From positions 136,212,003-136,276,002 of the forward strand of contig NC_037669.1 of the NCBI RefSeq assembly GCF_003255815.1: DNA of 64,000 bases, given 5' to 3'. The translations under genes were made by a program, and so were the position numbers. Positions within the stretch are counted from its first letter, which is position 1; each line of letters starts with the position of its first letter. This DNA comes from Theropithecus gelada. Its lineage: Eukaryota; Chordata; Mammalia; Primates; Cercopithecidae. Shown here piece by piece: positions 44,259 to 56,719 of the stretch. The notes under the pieces were generated by a model. That model saw nothing but the letters and a program-made list of their open reading frames with translations, did not search any database and was not told the origin of the DNA.

Positions 44259-45140
44259 TATATACACTACTGGACATTCTAGAAAGGTAATTGTAGTTTA
44301 GTTTTAATTCAGAGAGCAATGATAATCAGTGCACAGGAATATAAAATATTATTTTAAACAGCAAAATTAATAATATAAAATGCCAAATGGTTGAAAAAAT
44401 AGAAACCTCTCTGTATATTTGATCATATTTTTCTTTGCCTTGTCGATGTATTTAAAGTTTGCTTAAGGTCAGGAAATTCTAAAACAACTTTTCTGGCCTC
44501 GTTATTTGATTTATATCTTTTAAATTTACTGACCAAAGCATGTTTTAAGCTGCAATGCAGTAGTCATGGATGGGAACCATGTAGTTAAGTATAGTTATTA
44601 GTACCTATCACTGCTGGGTCTGTATTTAAAATTGTGGTACAATATATAAAATGGAGAAGAACTTGATATTCAGGTACTAACCACAACTAGTCTGACATTG
44701 TTGGCAGTTAAAATCTTATTTTGAATTGTAAATTAGTTAAATTTTATGTGGAATTTGCTGAGAAGAGAATATAGACTACTGAAATGTCATTTTAGTTATT
44801 TTTCTTATGACCATATTGTACAAATGAATCTGTGTTAAAAAGACTATTTTAAATGTATTTCCTGCTTTTGTAAGCATTAAAGATTTATAAGAAAATTATT
44901 CAAACTATTTTTTATAAAATGAAAGTTATGATTTTTAAACTTATTGATTACTCTTGTCCCTACCGCCTCTTTTTGGAAGATATTTTGATTCCTTATAAAC
45001 TTTTACCCTAAGCTTACATATGTTTTCTGTCACAAGTGCTTCATGGCACACAGACAGCCAATGGAGGGGATCAAATTCAGTGTTGTATGTATGTTTATAG
45101 CAACATTTTGAAAATAAAAATTAAATGTTATTCTTCAAGT
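44259..45140 (+). other. SLC33A1: SLC33A1 proximal 3' UTR
   Basis: This Alu-free AT-rich stretch follows the stop codon. It has ATTAAA at 44876-44881 and AATAAA at 45113-45118, which would give a 3' UTR of roughly 0.65-0.9 kb. Confidence 0.65.
45113..45118 (+). terminator. Candidate poly(A) signal AATAAA
   Basis: It is the first canonical hexamer after the stop codon and is followed by T-rich sequence around 45130-45150. Further AATAAA copies lie at 46214-46219, 48654-48659 and 49735-49740, so longer 3' ends are possible. Confidence 0.5.
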
Positions 45141-45299
45141 AATTTTTTTTAATTGCTGAGGGAAAAAAAAACACAGTAAAGCTTTCTGATTAAGTAAAAT
45201 TTAAATGGACAGTACCATAATTTAAAAAACTAATACTTTAAAGAGAGACACAAAGATATTTTGTGCCTTTGACAAATTAATAGTGGAAAAATGTTTCTT

Positions 45300-45601
45300 T
45301 TTTTTTTTTTTTTTTTTTTGAGACGGAGTCTCGCTCTGTCACCCAGGCTGGAGTGCAGTGGCCGGATCTCAGCTCACTGCAAGCTCCGCCTCCCAGGTTT
45401 ACACCATTCTCCTGCCTCAGCCTCCCAAGTAGCTGGGACTGCAGGCGCCCACCACCTCACCCGGCTAGTTTTTTGTATTTTTTAGTAGAGACGGGGTTTC
45501 ACGGGGTTAGCCAGGATGGTCTCGATCTCCTGACCTTGTGATCCGCCCGTCTCGGCCTCCCAAAGTGCTGGGATTACAGGCTTGAGCCACCGCACCCGGC
45601 C
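45300..45601 (-). mobile_element. Young AluY, Old World monkey type
   Basis: Target-site duplication GGAAAAATGTTTCTT at 45285-45299 and 45602-45616. Has GGCCGGATCTCAG and CACCTCACCCGGC. Confidence 0.95.
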
Positions 45602-45616
45602 GGAAAAATGTTTCTT

Positions 45617-46360
45617 AATTAAGCACTTTACTAGTGAAAAAGATCTCACAATTTATGCCAAATCAGGTACTGTATTTTCATTTATTAACACATAACCTTT
45701 TGTTTGAATACTGTAATTTTCAGTGGACAGTTGCTCTTCCAAGAAAATTAAGCTTTTGAGTACTTTAGTAATTCCCAGCATATTATATACACCGAGTGAT
45801 AAGGTTCTTTGCATGTTTTGTGTTATGTATTACTCTGACTCTTTAGAGATTATATAAATCCTTCAAAAGTTAGAGGAAACAAGATAGTACATTATGAGTC
45901 TTAATTTTATCATTGTGGAACAATGTGTACTAACTCCTGATTATGTTAATTTTATAACATAGGTTGAATTTTAGAGTGGGGTTTTTATAAGTAATGGAGG
46001 ATAAAATGGGTGGGAGAAAATGGCACACAGCACCTGAAGAAAGATGGGGCAGTGACCTCTAAAACTCATGCATTGCCATTGGAAAGCCTGCGTTGGGCAT
46101 CGATGTCAGATCCTGAAGAATCACCTGGAAAAAATCCCATCCTAGAGGCAAGGAGACACCACCAAACCATACACTGCAGTACTTTGTCACATGGTTGTCC
46201 ATTATCATGTATTAATAAAGAAAAAACCCACTTAACTCTTACATATGAAATGTGTTTTGATTTTTAATTTTTGGATTAAGAAACTCAGATTACCGTAATA
46301 ACCTTTTATTTCTTCCCATTTATATTATTACAAATTATACATACTTTCAAACATAGTTTT
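45617..46360. other. Unique sequence, possible extended 3' UTR
   Basis: Holds AATAAA at 46214-46219. A frame of 85 codons (46010-46267) has no recognised domain and is probably chance. Confidence 0.4.
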
Positions 46361-47284
<924 letters not shown>

Positions 47285-47883
47285 TTTAGAGACATGGTCT
47301 CACTTTTGTCCAAGCTGGAGTACAGTGATGCAATCATAGCTTACTGTCACCTCAAACGCCTAGGCTCAAGGGATCTTCCTTAGGCTGGGTGCTGTGGCTT
47401 ATGCCTGTAATCACAACACTTTAGGAGGCCGAGGCAGGAGGATCACTTGAGGTCAAGAGTTCAAGACCAACCTGGGCAATATAGTAAGAACCCATCTTTA
47501 CAACGTTTTGGTTTTTTTTTAATTATCCAGGCATGGTGGTACACAGCAGTAGTCCCAGCTACTTGGAAGCTGAGGTGGGAGGGTTGCTTGAACCCAGGAG
47601 GTCAAGGCTTCAGTGAGCAGTGATTGTGCTACTGTACTCCTGTCTGGGTGACAGAGTGAGACCCTGTCTCAACAACAAAAAAGGATCTTTCCACCTCAGC
47701 CTCTCTGGTAGCTAGGACTATAGGCACACACCACTATGCCCAGCTAATAAAATAATAATTTTTTATAGAGGTGGGGTCCGCTGTATTTTCCAGGCTAGTC
47801 CCAAACTCATAGCTTCAAGCAATCTTCCTGCTTTGACCTCTCAAAATGCTGGGATTACAGGCGTAAGCCACTGTGCCCTGCCC
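47285..47883 (-). mobile_element. Old Alu split by an opposite Alu
   Basis: Parts at 47285-47382 and 47685-47883; AluJ-like. Confidence 0.85.
47383..47684 (+). mobile_element. Alu nested in an opposite Alu
   Basis: GGATCTTCC / GGATCTTTCC flanks; builds an inverted-repeat structure. Confidence 0.9.
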
Positions 47884-48826
47884 TTGATAAATATTTTAAT
47901 TTTGCCTGAGAAGTCATTAAAAAGTTTATTCAACACCTTAGGTTTCTCAATTTTTTTAAATATTAAACCTTTGAAATCTAAAGTAATTGTTGGATTTCAC
48001 CCCTTTATTGCAAGGTCTTTTTAATCTAGGTGTCTGTGGGAAAAACCCCTGAATTGCTTGTGAAACTCTGGATATGTAATTTTTTTTTTTCTTTTTCTGA
48101 GCAGAGTAAAATCTTGGATGGGCCATAATCCAAAAATCATGGTTTTGAAAGTGGACTGTACTATGAGTCATAATCACAAATCTGAGGTAATAGTTGTAAA
48201 AGTGTTTAAAGCATCCTGAAAACAATGTTGAAAAAAAAAACTATGATAAAAACTATAAAATCTCTGCATACGTTGTACTGTATTGAACTGAAACTTTGAA
48301 GGAATTAGAGTAGATAAGACTTTAATGGTAGAAGAGAAACCATAAGGGTGAATTATATCCTACAAAAGAGAAATCTTAGTCATTTAACCTTTTTTTTCTG
48401 AGTGACTTTTATTTTGCCTTATTAACAGAAACCTGAGAAAGTCTGTTGCTTTGTATTAAATGGTTGAGACCATTATTTGATGTAAAAGCTGAAAATTTTA
48501 TTTTTGTATTTTGGAGAATCCTGTGCTTCCAAGAAATTGAAAGAATGACTAAAGCTGTATACCACAGACCCTGCTAAAATGAAAGAAATAACTTGTTGGG
48601 GACATTCCATGCAGATTTCCAAAATGTATTTTACCTTATTACTAAAGAAAGAAAATAAACTTTTAAAATAATCTGATAACTAGCATTCGTATATCTAATA
48701 AGAAGCATTTTGTTTACAGAAGGGAAGGTGATACTGTACATTGTAACTGCTGAGACTTTTTTTTTAACCAATGCCTTTGGTAGACAGCAAGGCACAATTA
48801 TTTTCTCTTAGGGAGGATTTTGAATA
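47884..48826. other. Unique downstream sequence with AATAAA at 48654
   Basis: Looks like 3' UTR-type AT-rich sequence; no open frame of note. Confidence 0.4.
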
Positions 48827-48837
48827 CCTATTGCAGG

Positions 48838-49142
48838 CTGGGCATGTGGCTTACGCCTGTAATCCCAACACTTTGGGATGCCGAGGTGGGCGGATCACTT
48901 GAGGTCAGGAGTTTGAGACCAGCCTGGCCAACATGGTGAAACCCCGCCTCTACTAAAACAGCCAGGCGTGGTGGCACACGACTGTAATCCCAGCTACTAG
49001 GGAAGCTGAGGCAGGAGAATCGCTTGAGCCCGGGAGGTGGAGGTTGCAGTGAGCTGACATTGCGCCACTGCACTTCAGCCTGGGTGACAGAGCAAGACTG
49101 CATCTCAACAACAGACAAACAAACAAAAACAAAACAAAAAAC
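48838..49142 (+). mobile_element. Alu
   Basis: ACCTATTGCAG before and ACCTGTTGCAG after. Confidence 0.95.
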
Positions 49143-49183
49143 ACCTGTTGCAGACCATGTTCTTTTTACTTTATTATTATTGT

Positions 49184-49475
49184 TATTTTTTTGAGACGGA
49201 GTCTCGCTCTGTCGCCCAAGGTGGAGTGCAATGGTGCAATCTCAGCTCACTGCAACCTCCGCCTCCTGGGTTCAAGCGATTCTCCTGCCTCAGCCTCCCA
49301 AGTAGCTGGGACTACAGATCTGCACCACTACGCCTGGCTTATTTTTGTATTTTTGGTAGAGATGGGGTTTTGCCATGTTGGCCAGGCTGATCTCAAAACT
49401 CCTGACCTTAGGTGATCTTCACGCCTTGGCCTCTGAAAGTGCTGGGATTACAGGCGTGAGCCACCACACCTGACT
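49184..49475 (-). mobile_element. Alu
   Basis: Opposite to the Alu 41 bp upstream, so the two face tail to tail. Confidence 0.95.
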
Positions 49476-49858
49476 CTTTTTTACTTTAGATTGTATCTGC
49501 CTGATTTGACAATGCCAGATTTTTTATGTAATCACCATTTGGTTTGAGACTGAGAGCTCTTTCATTTTCTACCAGTCAAACCACTATTAGAGTGGTTACT
49601 CCCCCAATTTGTTAGCAAGGTAGAATCGGCATGGATAACTTATTTTCCTTCCTGGAATTCTGTTTTGGAGGAGGCAAGTCTTATAGCAGGGCAGACTAAT
49701 TAATGTACTGAACTCATTCCCTCCTGCTTAAGTGAATAAAAACTTTTATTTGACTATGGATTATAAAGATTGCCTTTAAGGTGCCTTGTTTATTTTGGGG
49801 AAGGAGGATGGATATTTTGTAGGAGAAAAAGACTTTATATAGTAAATGAAAAGTGTAT
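49476..49858. other. Unique downstream sequence with AATAAA at 49735
   Basis: No gene recognised. Confidence 0.4.
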
Positions 49859-50000
49859 GGGCTGGGTGTAGTGGCTCATACCTTTAATCCCAACACTTTG
49901 GGATGCCAAGGTAGGAGGATTGCTTGAGCTCAGGAGTTTGAGACCAAGGAGACCGCATCTCTATTTTTAATTAAAAAAAAAAAAAAGAAAGAAAAAAAAT
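49859..50000 (+). mobile_element. Alu monomer or truncated Alu
   Basis: Left arm then a short rearranged end and A-rich tail. Confidence 0.75.
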
Positions 50001-50270
50001 TCTATGACTTATCACCTTTACTCTAAAAAAATTTTGCCCGAATGTATAATGAAAGAGATCATATTTAAACATCAGCAATATTAATTTGCATAGCTCAAAT
50101 GAAGTCTTGAATCATTTAGAAAAAGGTTGCTACAGTTTAATAGTTTTTTTATTGTCAATATAGACAATATAACTTTATAACACTTTTGTGTGAAGAATAA
50201 TGATTAAATGTCATGACTAAAATGCACAAGGTACAGCAGGTATAATCCTTAAGAATTATCTTAAATTTCT

Positions 50271-50572
50271 TTTTCTTTTTTTTTTTTTTTTGAGATGGAG
50301 TCTTGCTCTGTCGTCCAGGCTGGAGTGCAGTGGCATGATCTTGAGGGCTCCCTGCAACCTCTGCCTGCCGGGTTCAAGTGATTCTTCTGCCTCAGCCTCT
50401 CCATTAGTTGGGATTACAGGTGCCTGCCACCATGCCTGGCTACTTTTTTAGTATAGTAGAGATGGGGTTTCACCATGTTGGTCAGGCTGGTCTCAAACTC
50501 CTGACGTCGTGATCCACCGACCTCGGCCTCCCAAAGTGCTGGGATTACAGGTATGAGCCACTGCATCCGGCG
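50271..50572 (-). mobile_element. Alu
   Basis: GAATTATCTTAAATTTCT before and GAATTATCTTAAGTTTCT after. Confidence 0.95.
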
Positions 50573-50800
50573 GGAATTATCTTAAGTTTCTAAAATTTAA
50601 TACCCTAGTCAGCTACAATTAATCAGTCACTAATATAAATATTAAAGCCTATGCTTATTTTCCTTGAAATGATCTTAAATGTTGGAAAAGTTTAATTTTA
50701 TAGTCAGAGCTAGTGAAATTGAAATTTTTTTATCACCTGCCCCTATAAAATTAGAGAAATATAAGATTGGAAAAAAAATTGATAGAAAGTGGCATATTTG

Positions 50801-51073
50801 AACCAGGCGTGTTGGCTCACACCTGTAATCCAATTAGTTTGGGAGGCTCAGGAGAATTGCTCGAGGTCAGGTGTTTGAGACCAGCCTGGCCAACATGGTG
50901 AAACCCTGTCTCTACTGAAAATACAGAAATTAGCTGGGCATAGTGGTGGGCTCTTGTAATCCCATCTACTCGGGAGGCTGAGGCAGGAGAATCGGTTGAA
51001 CCCGGGAGAGGGAAGTTGCAGTGAGCTGAGATTGCGCCACTATTCTCCAGCCTGGTCAATAGAGTGAGACGCA
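50801..51073 (+). mobile_element. Alu without A-tail, first of a fused pair
   Basis: Ends GTGAGACGCA and runs straight into a second Alu. Left target-site copy AAAGTGGCATATTTG at 50786-50800. Confidence 0.9.
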
Positions 51074-51359
51074 GGCCAGGCGTGGTAGCTCACGTCTGTA
51101 ATCCCAGCACTTTGGGAGGCCAAGGCAGGCAGATCACCTGAGGTGAGGAGTTCGAGACCAGCCTGACCCACATGGAGAAACCCCATCTCTACTAAAAATA
51201 CAAAATTAGCCAGGCATGGTGGCCCATGCCTGTAATCCCATCTACTCGGGGAGGCTGAGGCAGGAGAATCTCTTGAACCCGTGAGGTGGGGGCCGAGATT
51301 GTGCCATCACACTCCAGCCTGGGCACAAGAGTGAAACTCCATCTCAAAAAAAAAAAAAA
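51074..51359 (+). mobile_element. Alu, second of a fused pair
   Basis: Right target-site copy AAAGTGGCATATTTG at 51360-51374 matches the one left of the first Alu. Confidence 0.9.
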
Positions 51360-51374
51360 AAAGTGGCATATTTG

Positions 51375-51922
51375 GTAAATTGATAAATTACCACTGTCAG
51401 ATTATATTGGTGAGTCTATATCTATTGTTCCCAGATATTGCCTTTGCAAGAATTAGTGTAAAATTGGAAAAAATACTCAATGTTGAGAGCTGTCATTGTT
51501 GAGATCTTTGTGAAATTATTGTGCCCGTGTTCAGGTTTGAATTAAAAATACACAGCACACAATCATTTCTGTTACCACTTTTGGAATATCTAGCATTAGC
51601 TTTGATAGTTTTGTATTGTGTGTTTTGAGTATATCTGAACTGGTAGTTATATTTGTTAAAAGATGTGTGTTAAACCTTAATATTTATGCAGTGTTTAAGT
51701 ATTTGGAATATATTTGAAATATCTTTTAGATAAATGGTTATTTAATTGCTCAAAGTGATTCTCTAAAAAATAAAATATTAATGAAATATCTTGTTTTCAT
51801 TTGTATTAAGTAGTAGCTAAATTTACTTTCAAATTAGTCATGTTAACATTACAGTAGATTGGCATAATTAGAACCAACTGCAGTAATTTCAAGTAACTTA
51901 CACTTACAAATCTTTTGTTTTC
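51375..51922. other. Unique AT-rich sequence
   Basis: No gene or repeat recognised. Confidence 0.4.
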
Positions 51923-51935
51923 TTTTTTTTTTTTT

Positions 51936-52290
51936 AAGACATTTATTCAGCGTCACGATCGGACTATTACATTTAGCAATCAACAGCATGGGTGCAAAAA
52001 AAAAAAAGAAATCTACATTAAAACCCTTTGTTGGAATGCTTTACACTTTCCACAGAACAGAAACTAAAATAACCTGTTACGCAATTAGTCACAAATACAG
52101 TCCTTGAGTTTTTTGCCCATGCACATGAGTATTTGTCTAAAACATGTCTTTGTAGCAGCTAGGCCCTGCCACCACCGTGCTTGGCTGAATTCACAAATCT
52201 GTTGTAACCTGTAGCTTCCCCGTCACTTCTCTGGCTCTCCTGTCCTGCAAAGCTTTGTTTCCTAATTAAAATCTTCTGTGACTGCCATAG
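51936..52290 (-). pseudogene. HNRNPA1P: HNRNPA1 processed pseudogene, 3' fragment only
   Basis: Read on the - strand, the segment has a few last codons of hnRNP A1 (ending His-Arg-Arg-Phe-stop, against GRRF in the parent), the stop at 52266-52268, then nearly all of the HNRNPA1 3' UTR as I recall it, the AATAAA signal (+ strand TTTATT 52942 minus 1 kb, i.e. 51942-51947) and a poly(A) tail (poly-T at 51923-51935). It has no introns and a tail, so it is a retrocopy made by LINE-1 machinery, truncated at the 5' end. It joins directly to an Alu. I found no clear target-site duplication. It is not expected to encode a protein. Confidence 0.85.
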
Positions 52291-52543
52291 CTGGAGTGCA
52301 GTGGCTTGATCTCTGCTCACTGTAACCTCTGCCTCCTAAGTTCAAGCAATTCTCCTTCCTCAGCCTCCCAAGTAGCTGGGATTATAGGTGCTGGCCACCA
52401 CACCCAGCTAATTTTGTATTTTTAGTAGAGATGGGGTTTCACCATATTGGCCAGACTGGACTTGAACTCTTGACTTCAAATGATCCTCCTGTCTTGGCCT
52501 CCCAAAGTGCTGGGATTACAGGCGTGAGCCACTGTGCCCAGTC
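52291..52543 (-). mobile_element. Alu fused to the HNRNPA1 fragment
   Basis: On the - strand the Alu begins at its true 5' end and stops at CACTGCACTCCAG, then runs straight into HNRNPA1 sequence. Its own last ~35 bases and A-tail are missing. GCT at 52290-52292 is shared by both partners. Confidence 0.85.
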
Positions 52544-52984
52544 TGAAGCCTCTCTTCTTCATTTGGAAACAGCCACTTTCTCGCTGTGTCCTCACATAAC
52601 TCTTCCTCTGTGTGCATTCGTCTTTGTTATTTCCTCCAGTTCTGTGGTCTCGGGGGCTTACCCTTATAAGCTCACTTAGCCTTAATTATCCCCAGAAAGA
52701 TCCTAATTCCAAATATAGTAATTGGGTGTTTAGGGCTTTAACACATACATTTTGAGGAGCACAGTTCATTCCCTTACACAGAGATACTTCTCTAGTATGC
52801 TCATTTCAAGGGGTGATGAGACCTGGGACCGTGAAGACATCTCTGGTTGTTTTAAGTATGGAGACACTAGTCTTGTCTTGCCCCTAGAGATATATATTTA
52901 TATTCCAAATGGTAAGATCCTTCTCAAAGGGAATTTAAGTAATAATTAAGTCTCTTCCTGCTCCAGAGACTTGTGTCTACTTTC
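52544..52984. other. Unassigned; part resembles an old repeat
   Basis: The stretch around 52590-52780 (GTGTCCTCACATAA, TTAGGGCTTTAACACATAC) resembles a common old dispersed repeat I cannot name. Confidence 0.35.
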
Positions 52985-52989
52985 AGCAC

Positions 52990-54066
52990 TATCGGGAGAT
53001 CTCGCTCCCGATGTTTATAATTAAATGTGGGTTCTTTTCTATTTCCTAAGTGTCTTGGCTGGGTTGAGAAATAAAGGGAAAGAGCACAAGCGAGAGAAAT
53101 TTAAAGCTGGGTGTCTAGGGGAGACATCACATGTTGGCAGGATCCATGATGTTCTCCGAGCCATAAAACCAACAAGTTTTTATTAGCGATTTTCAAAAGG
53201 GGAGGGAGTGCACGAATAGGGTGTGGGTCACAGAGATCACATACTTCACAAGGTAATAAAATATCACGAAGCAAATGGAGGCAGGGTGAGATAACAGGAC
53301 CACCAGATGAGGTAAAATTAAAATTGCTAATGAAGTTACCAGCACGCATTGTCGTAGGTAACATCTTACCAGGAAACAGGGTTTGAGAACAGATAACCTG
53401 TCTGACCACAATTTATTAGGTGGGAATTTTCCCATCCTAATAAGCCTGGGAGCACTATAGGAGACTGGGGCTTATTTCATCCCTTCAGCTTCGACGGTAA
53501 AAGACAGGAGGCCTTAAAAAGGGGCCGTCTATAGGCCTACCTTCAGGGCGCATTCTCTTTCTCAGGGATGTTCCTTGCTGAGAAAAAGAATTCAGCGATA
53601 TTTCTCCTATTTGCTTATGAAAGAGGAGGAATATAGCGCTGTTCCGTCCGGCTCACCGGGGCCAGTTCAAAGTTACCTCTCTTGTTCCCTGAACATTGCT
53701 GTTATCCTGTTCTTTTTTTAAGATGCCCAGATTTCATATTCAAACACACATGCTCTACAATTTGTGCAGTTGACACAATCATAGGGTCCTGAGGCGACAT
53801 TCATCCTCCTCAGTTTACAAAGAAGATGACAGGATTAAGAGATTAAAGTAAAGACAGGCATAGGAAATCACAAGGATATTCATTGGGTAAGTGATAAGTA
53901 TCCATGAAATCGTCACAATTTATGTTCAGAGATTACAGTAAAGACAGGTGTAAGAAACTATAAAAGTATTAATTTGGGGAACTAATACATGTCCATGAAA
54001 TCTTTACAATTTATGTTCTGCCGCGGCTTCAATCCCTCCGTTCGGGGTCCCTGCCTTCCCGCAACA
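52990..54066 (-). mobile_element. Solo LTR, HERV-K-like (class II)
   Basis: A 1,077-bp block is flanked by AGCAC at 52985-52989 and 54067-54071, a 5-bp target-site duplication. On the - strand it begins TGTTGCGGGAAG and ends near CCCGATA, features I associate with the MER9/LTR13/LTR14 group of HERV-K LTRs; I cannot fix the subfamily. The - strand AATAAA lies at 53179-53184. About 90 bp are duplicated at 53843-54020. No internal retroviral genes flank it. Confidence 0.75.
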
Positions 54067-54071
54067 AGCAC

Positions 54072-54388
54072 AATACAAATACAGATATTTTATCTATTTA
54101 TTGGAGTTGTATTCTAGTTAACTCAAAATTTTTCATTACATTATGGTAAAGAGGTCTGGGATATTAAAAACCTGGATACTTTCTCCTAGTCTAAATGGGC
54201 AAATTATCCAAATAATTTAAGGTGATAATTTTTAAAAAGTCCACTTCTATGGGTAGAGAAAATTTTATTTTAGTAGCGATCTGTGAGCTAAGGCAAAAAT
54301 TGGAAGAAATCACAACCTGCAAGTCAGCAAATGTAAATTATTATAAAAGCAGAAAGAAACAACTCTGGGTTGGTGATTTTTTTCTTTT
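54072..54388. other. Unique sequence
   Basis: No gene or repeat recognised. Confidence 0.4.
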
Positions 54389-54692
54389 TTCTTTTTTTTT
54401 TTTTTTTTGAGACAGAGTTTCGCTCTTGTTGTCCAGGCTGGAGTGCAATGGCGCGATCTTGACTCACCGCAACTTCCGCCCCCTGGCTTCAAGCGAGTCT
54501 CCTGCCTCAGCCTCCCAAGTAGCTGGGATTATAGTCATGCACCACCACGCCGCGCTCATTTTGTATTTTCTTAGTAGAGATAGGGTTTCTCCAAGTCGGT
54601 CAGGCTAGTCCCGATCTCCCGACCTCAGGTGATCTGCCCGCCTCGGTCTCCCAAAGTGCTGGCATTACAGGCATGAGCCACCGCGCCTGGCT
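54389..54692 (-). mobile_element. Alu
   Basis: Full-length, T-rich on both sides. Confidence 0.95.
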
Positions 54693-55067
54693 TTTTTTTT
54701 TTTTTTTTCTTAAATGAAGAAATGAAACTATTTCAAATGAACACTTTTACAGTTTTTTGAACGTTTTTATTAAGTTAGTAACAAGATCAAAGAAAAAGTC
54801 AGATTTTTACTTCTTAAATTCAGATTTTTACTTCTTAAAATCATTTCTTTCTAGTTCTAACTCAATTTTAAAAATTGCTAATCAAATACTGCCTTGCACT
54901 GAGAGATTGGTCCATTGGTCATCATCTATATATTGCCAAAGTATGCAAAAGCTTGTACATTTTGCCTTTTACAAATGCTTATAAATTTTTCAGTTTATAA
55001 GGATTGATTTTTAATGATGAGTTTTTCTACTGCCAATTTCTAATAAAATGAAATTGGAGGCAAGGTT
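54693..55067. other. Unique AT-rich sequence
   Basis: CAGATTTTTACTTCTTAAA occurs twice in a row (54800-54842). No gene recognised. Confidence 0.4.
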
Positions 55068-55077
55068 AGAAGGTCTT

Positions 55078-55389
55078 TTTTTTTTTTTTTCTTTTTTTTG
55101 AGACGGAGTCTCGCTCTGTTGCCTAGGCTGGAGTGTAGTGGCACAATCTCGGCTCACTGCAACTTCCGCCTCCCGGGTTCACGCCATTCTCCTGCCTCAG
55201 CCTCCCCAGTAGCTGGGACTACAGGCGCCCGCCACCATGCCCGGCTTAATTTTTTTGTATTTTTTTTTTTTTAGTAGAGACGGGGTTTCACCGTATTAGC
55301 CAGGATGATCTCGATCTCCTGACCTCGTCATCCGCCCGCCTCGGCCTTCCAAAGTGCTGGGATTACAGGCGTGAACCACCGTGCCCAGC
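55078..55389 (-). mobile_element. AluY
   Basis: Target-site duplication AGAAGGTCTT at 55068-55077 and 55390-55399. Confidence 0.95.
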
Positions 55390-55399
55390 AGAAGGTCTT

Positions 55400-56300
55400 T
55401 ATAGTAAACAGAGACTAAACTAGAATGGTAGCATTAGAAAAGGAAAACGAATGGATTCTAGAGAGTGTAAAGGTCAATTATAAGGACAATAGATTGCCTC
55501 TAGGAAGCACGAGCTTCTGAGTGTAGGTGACTGTAGGAAATGTCAGTGGAGTAGCTTTCCCTTTTAATTAGAAGATGATAGTATTTAGAAGATGGTAATA
55601 TGGGTAGGAATAGAGACTTGTTTCAAAATATTTTATTTCTAAGAAGTTGAAACTTGAGCATTCTCTTGAATGAACCAAAGTAGTGAGCCAAGGAAATAAA
55701 GCCAATAGGAATGCAAAAGAGAAAGGGGCAATTTGTAGTGCAAAATTCTAGAGAAGACTGTATGAAGATAATAGTATCCTTTAAAAAAATTTTAACAAGT
55801 TATTACTGTAAAAAAATTAAATGGTATACTCATTACTTCAGTCCTGATGGAAATAAGATTGAAAGTCAAGAGTTTTGTTATATAAACTCATATTCCTCAT
55901 GGTGAATATTACTTTTTGAGGTGCTGATTCCCTTTCCATCTAGAATTGTGCCTTCTGATGGTTCTTCCATACTCTCGGTTCTTCTGACTTACAACAAGTA
56001 TTAAAGAGTTCTTTTAAAATGCAGTCAGAAAATATGAACTCCTTTCTTTAGAACAATTGTTACCCCTCAATGTTAAAACCAATCATCATGATGTAGTCAC
56101 ACATTTCAACACACTCTGTCCATTGTATATTCTACATCCCGATGCAGTAAGTAGAGAACTCCAGATTTGAGAACCACTGTATACTTACCCCCAAATTCAA
56201 GACAGTGTCCTATGGGCATTCCTCTTCTAAAATTAGTGGTGGGCTTTTATTCACTCCCTTATCCACAGCACCACAATTTAAACTGTTTATTTAAACTATA
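55400..56300. other. Unassigned sequence
   Basis: A frame at 55711-55905 has no recognised features. Nothing supported. Confidence 0.4.
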
Positions 56301-56635
56301 GGCTGGGCGTGGTGGCTCACGCCTGTAATCCTAGCACTTTGGGAGGCCAAGGCAGGTGACTACCTGAGGTCAGGAGTTCGAGACTAGCCTGGGCAACATG
56401 GTGAAACCTTGTCTCTACTGAAATAAATTAGCTGGGTGAGGTGGTGTGTGCCTGTAGTCCCAGCTACTCGGGAGGCTGAGGCACAAGAATCACTTGAAGT
56501 CGGGAGTCAGAGGCTGTAGTGAAACCCCGTCTAAAAATACAAAAATTAGCCGGCCTGGTGGTGTGTGCCTGTAATCCCCGCTACTCAGTGGGCTGAAGCA
56601 GGAGAATTGCTTGAATCCAGGAGGCAGAGGTTGCC
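56301..56635 (+). mobile_element. Rearranged Alu with duplicated middle
   Basis: The GTGAAACC...GCTGAGG section occurs twice (about 56400-56520 and 56519-56632); the normal 3' end is lost. Confidence 0.85.
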
Positions 56636-56671
56636 TAGGAAGGATTTTGCCCCCCTCCCCCCCAGGCGGGA

Positions 56672-56687
56672 GAAAAAAAAAAAATTC

Positions 56688-56717
<30 letters not shown>
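56672..56717. repeat. Poly(A) tract
   Basis: Two A runs around ATTC; part of the rearranged Alu's end. Confidence 0.9.

Positions 56718-56719
<2 letters not shown>

Noticed and set aside
46010..46267. 85-codon frame with ATG downstream of SLC33A1
   Set aside because: Length fits chance. No family recognised. Kept only as possible 3' UTR sequence.
51923..52543. Target-site duplication around the HNRNPA1-Alu chimera
   Set aside because: The flanks (AAATCTTTTGTTTTC and TGAAGCCTCTCTTCTTC) share only loose pyrimidine-rich similarity. Not claimed.
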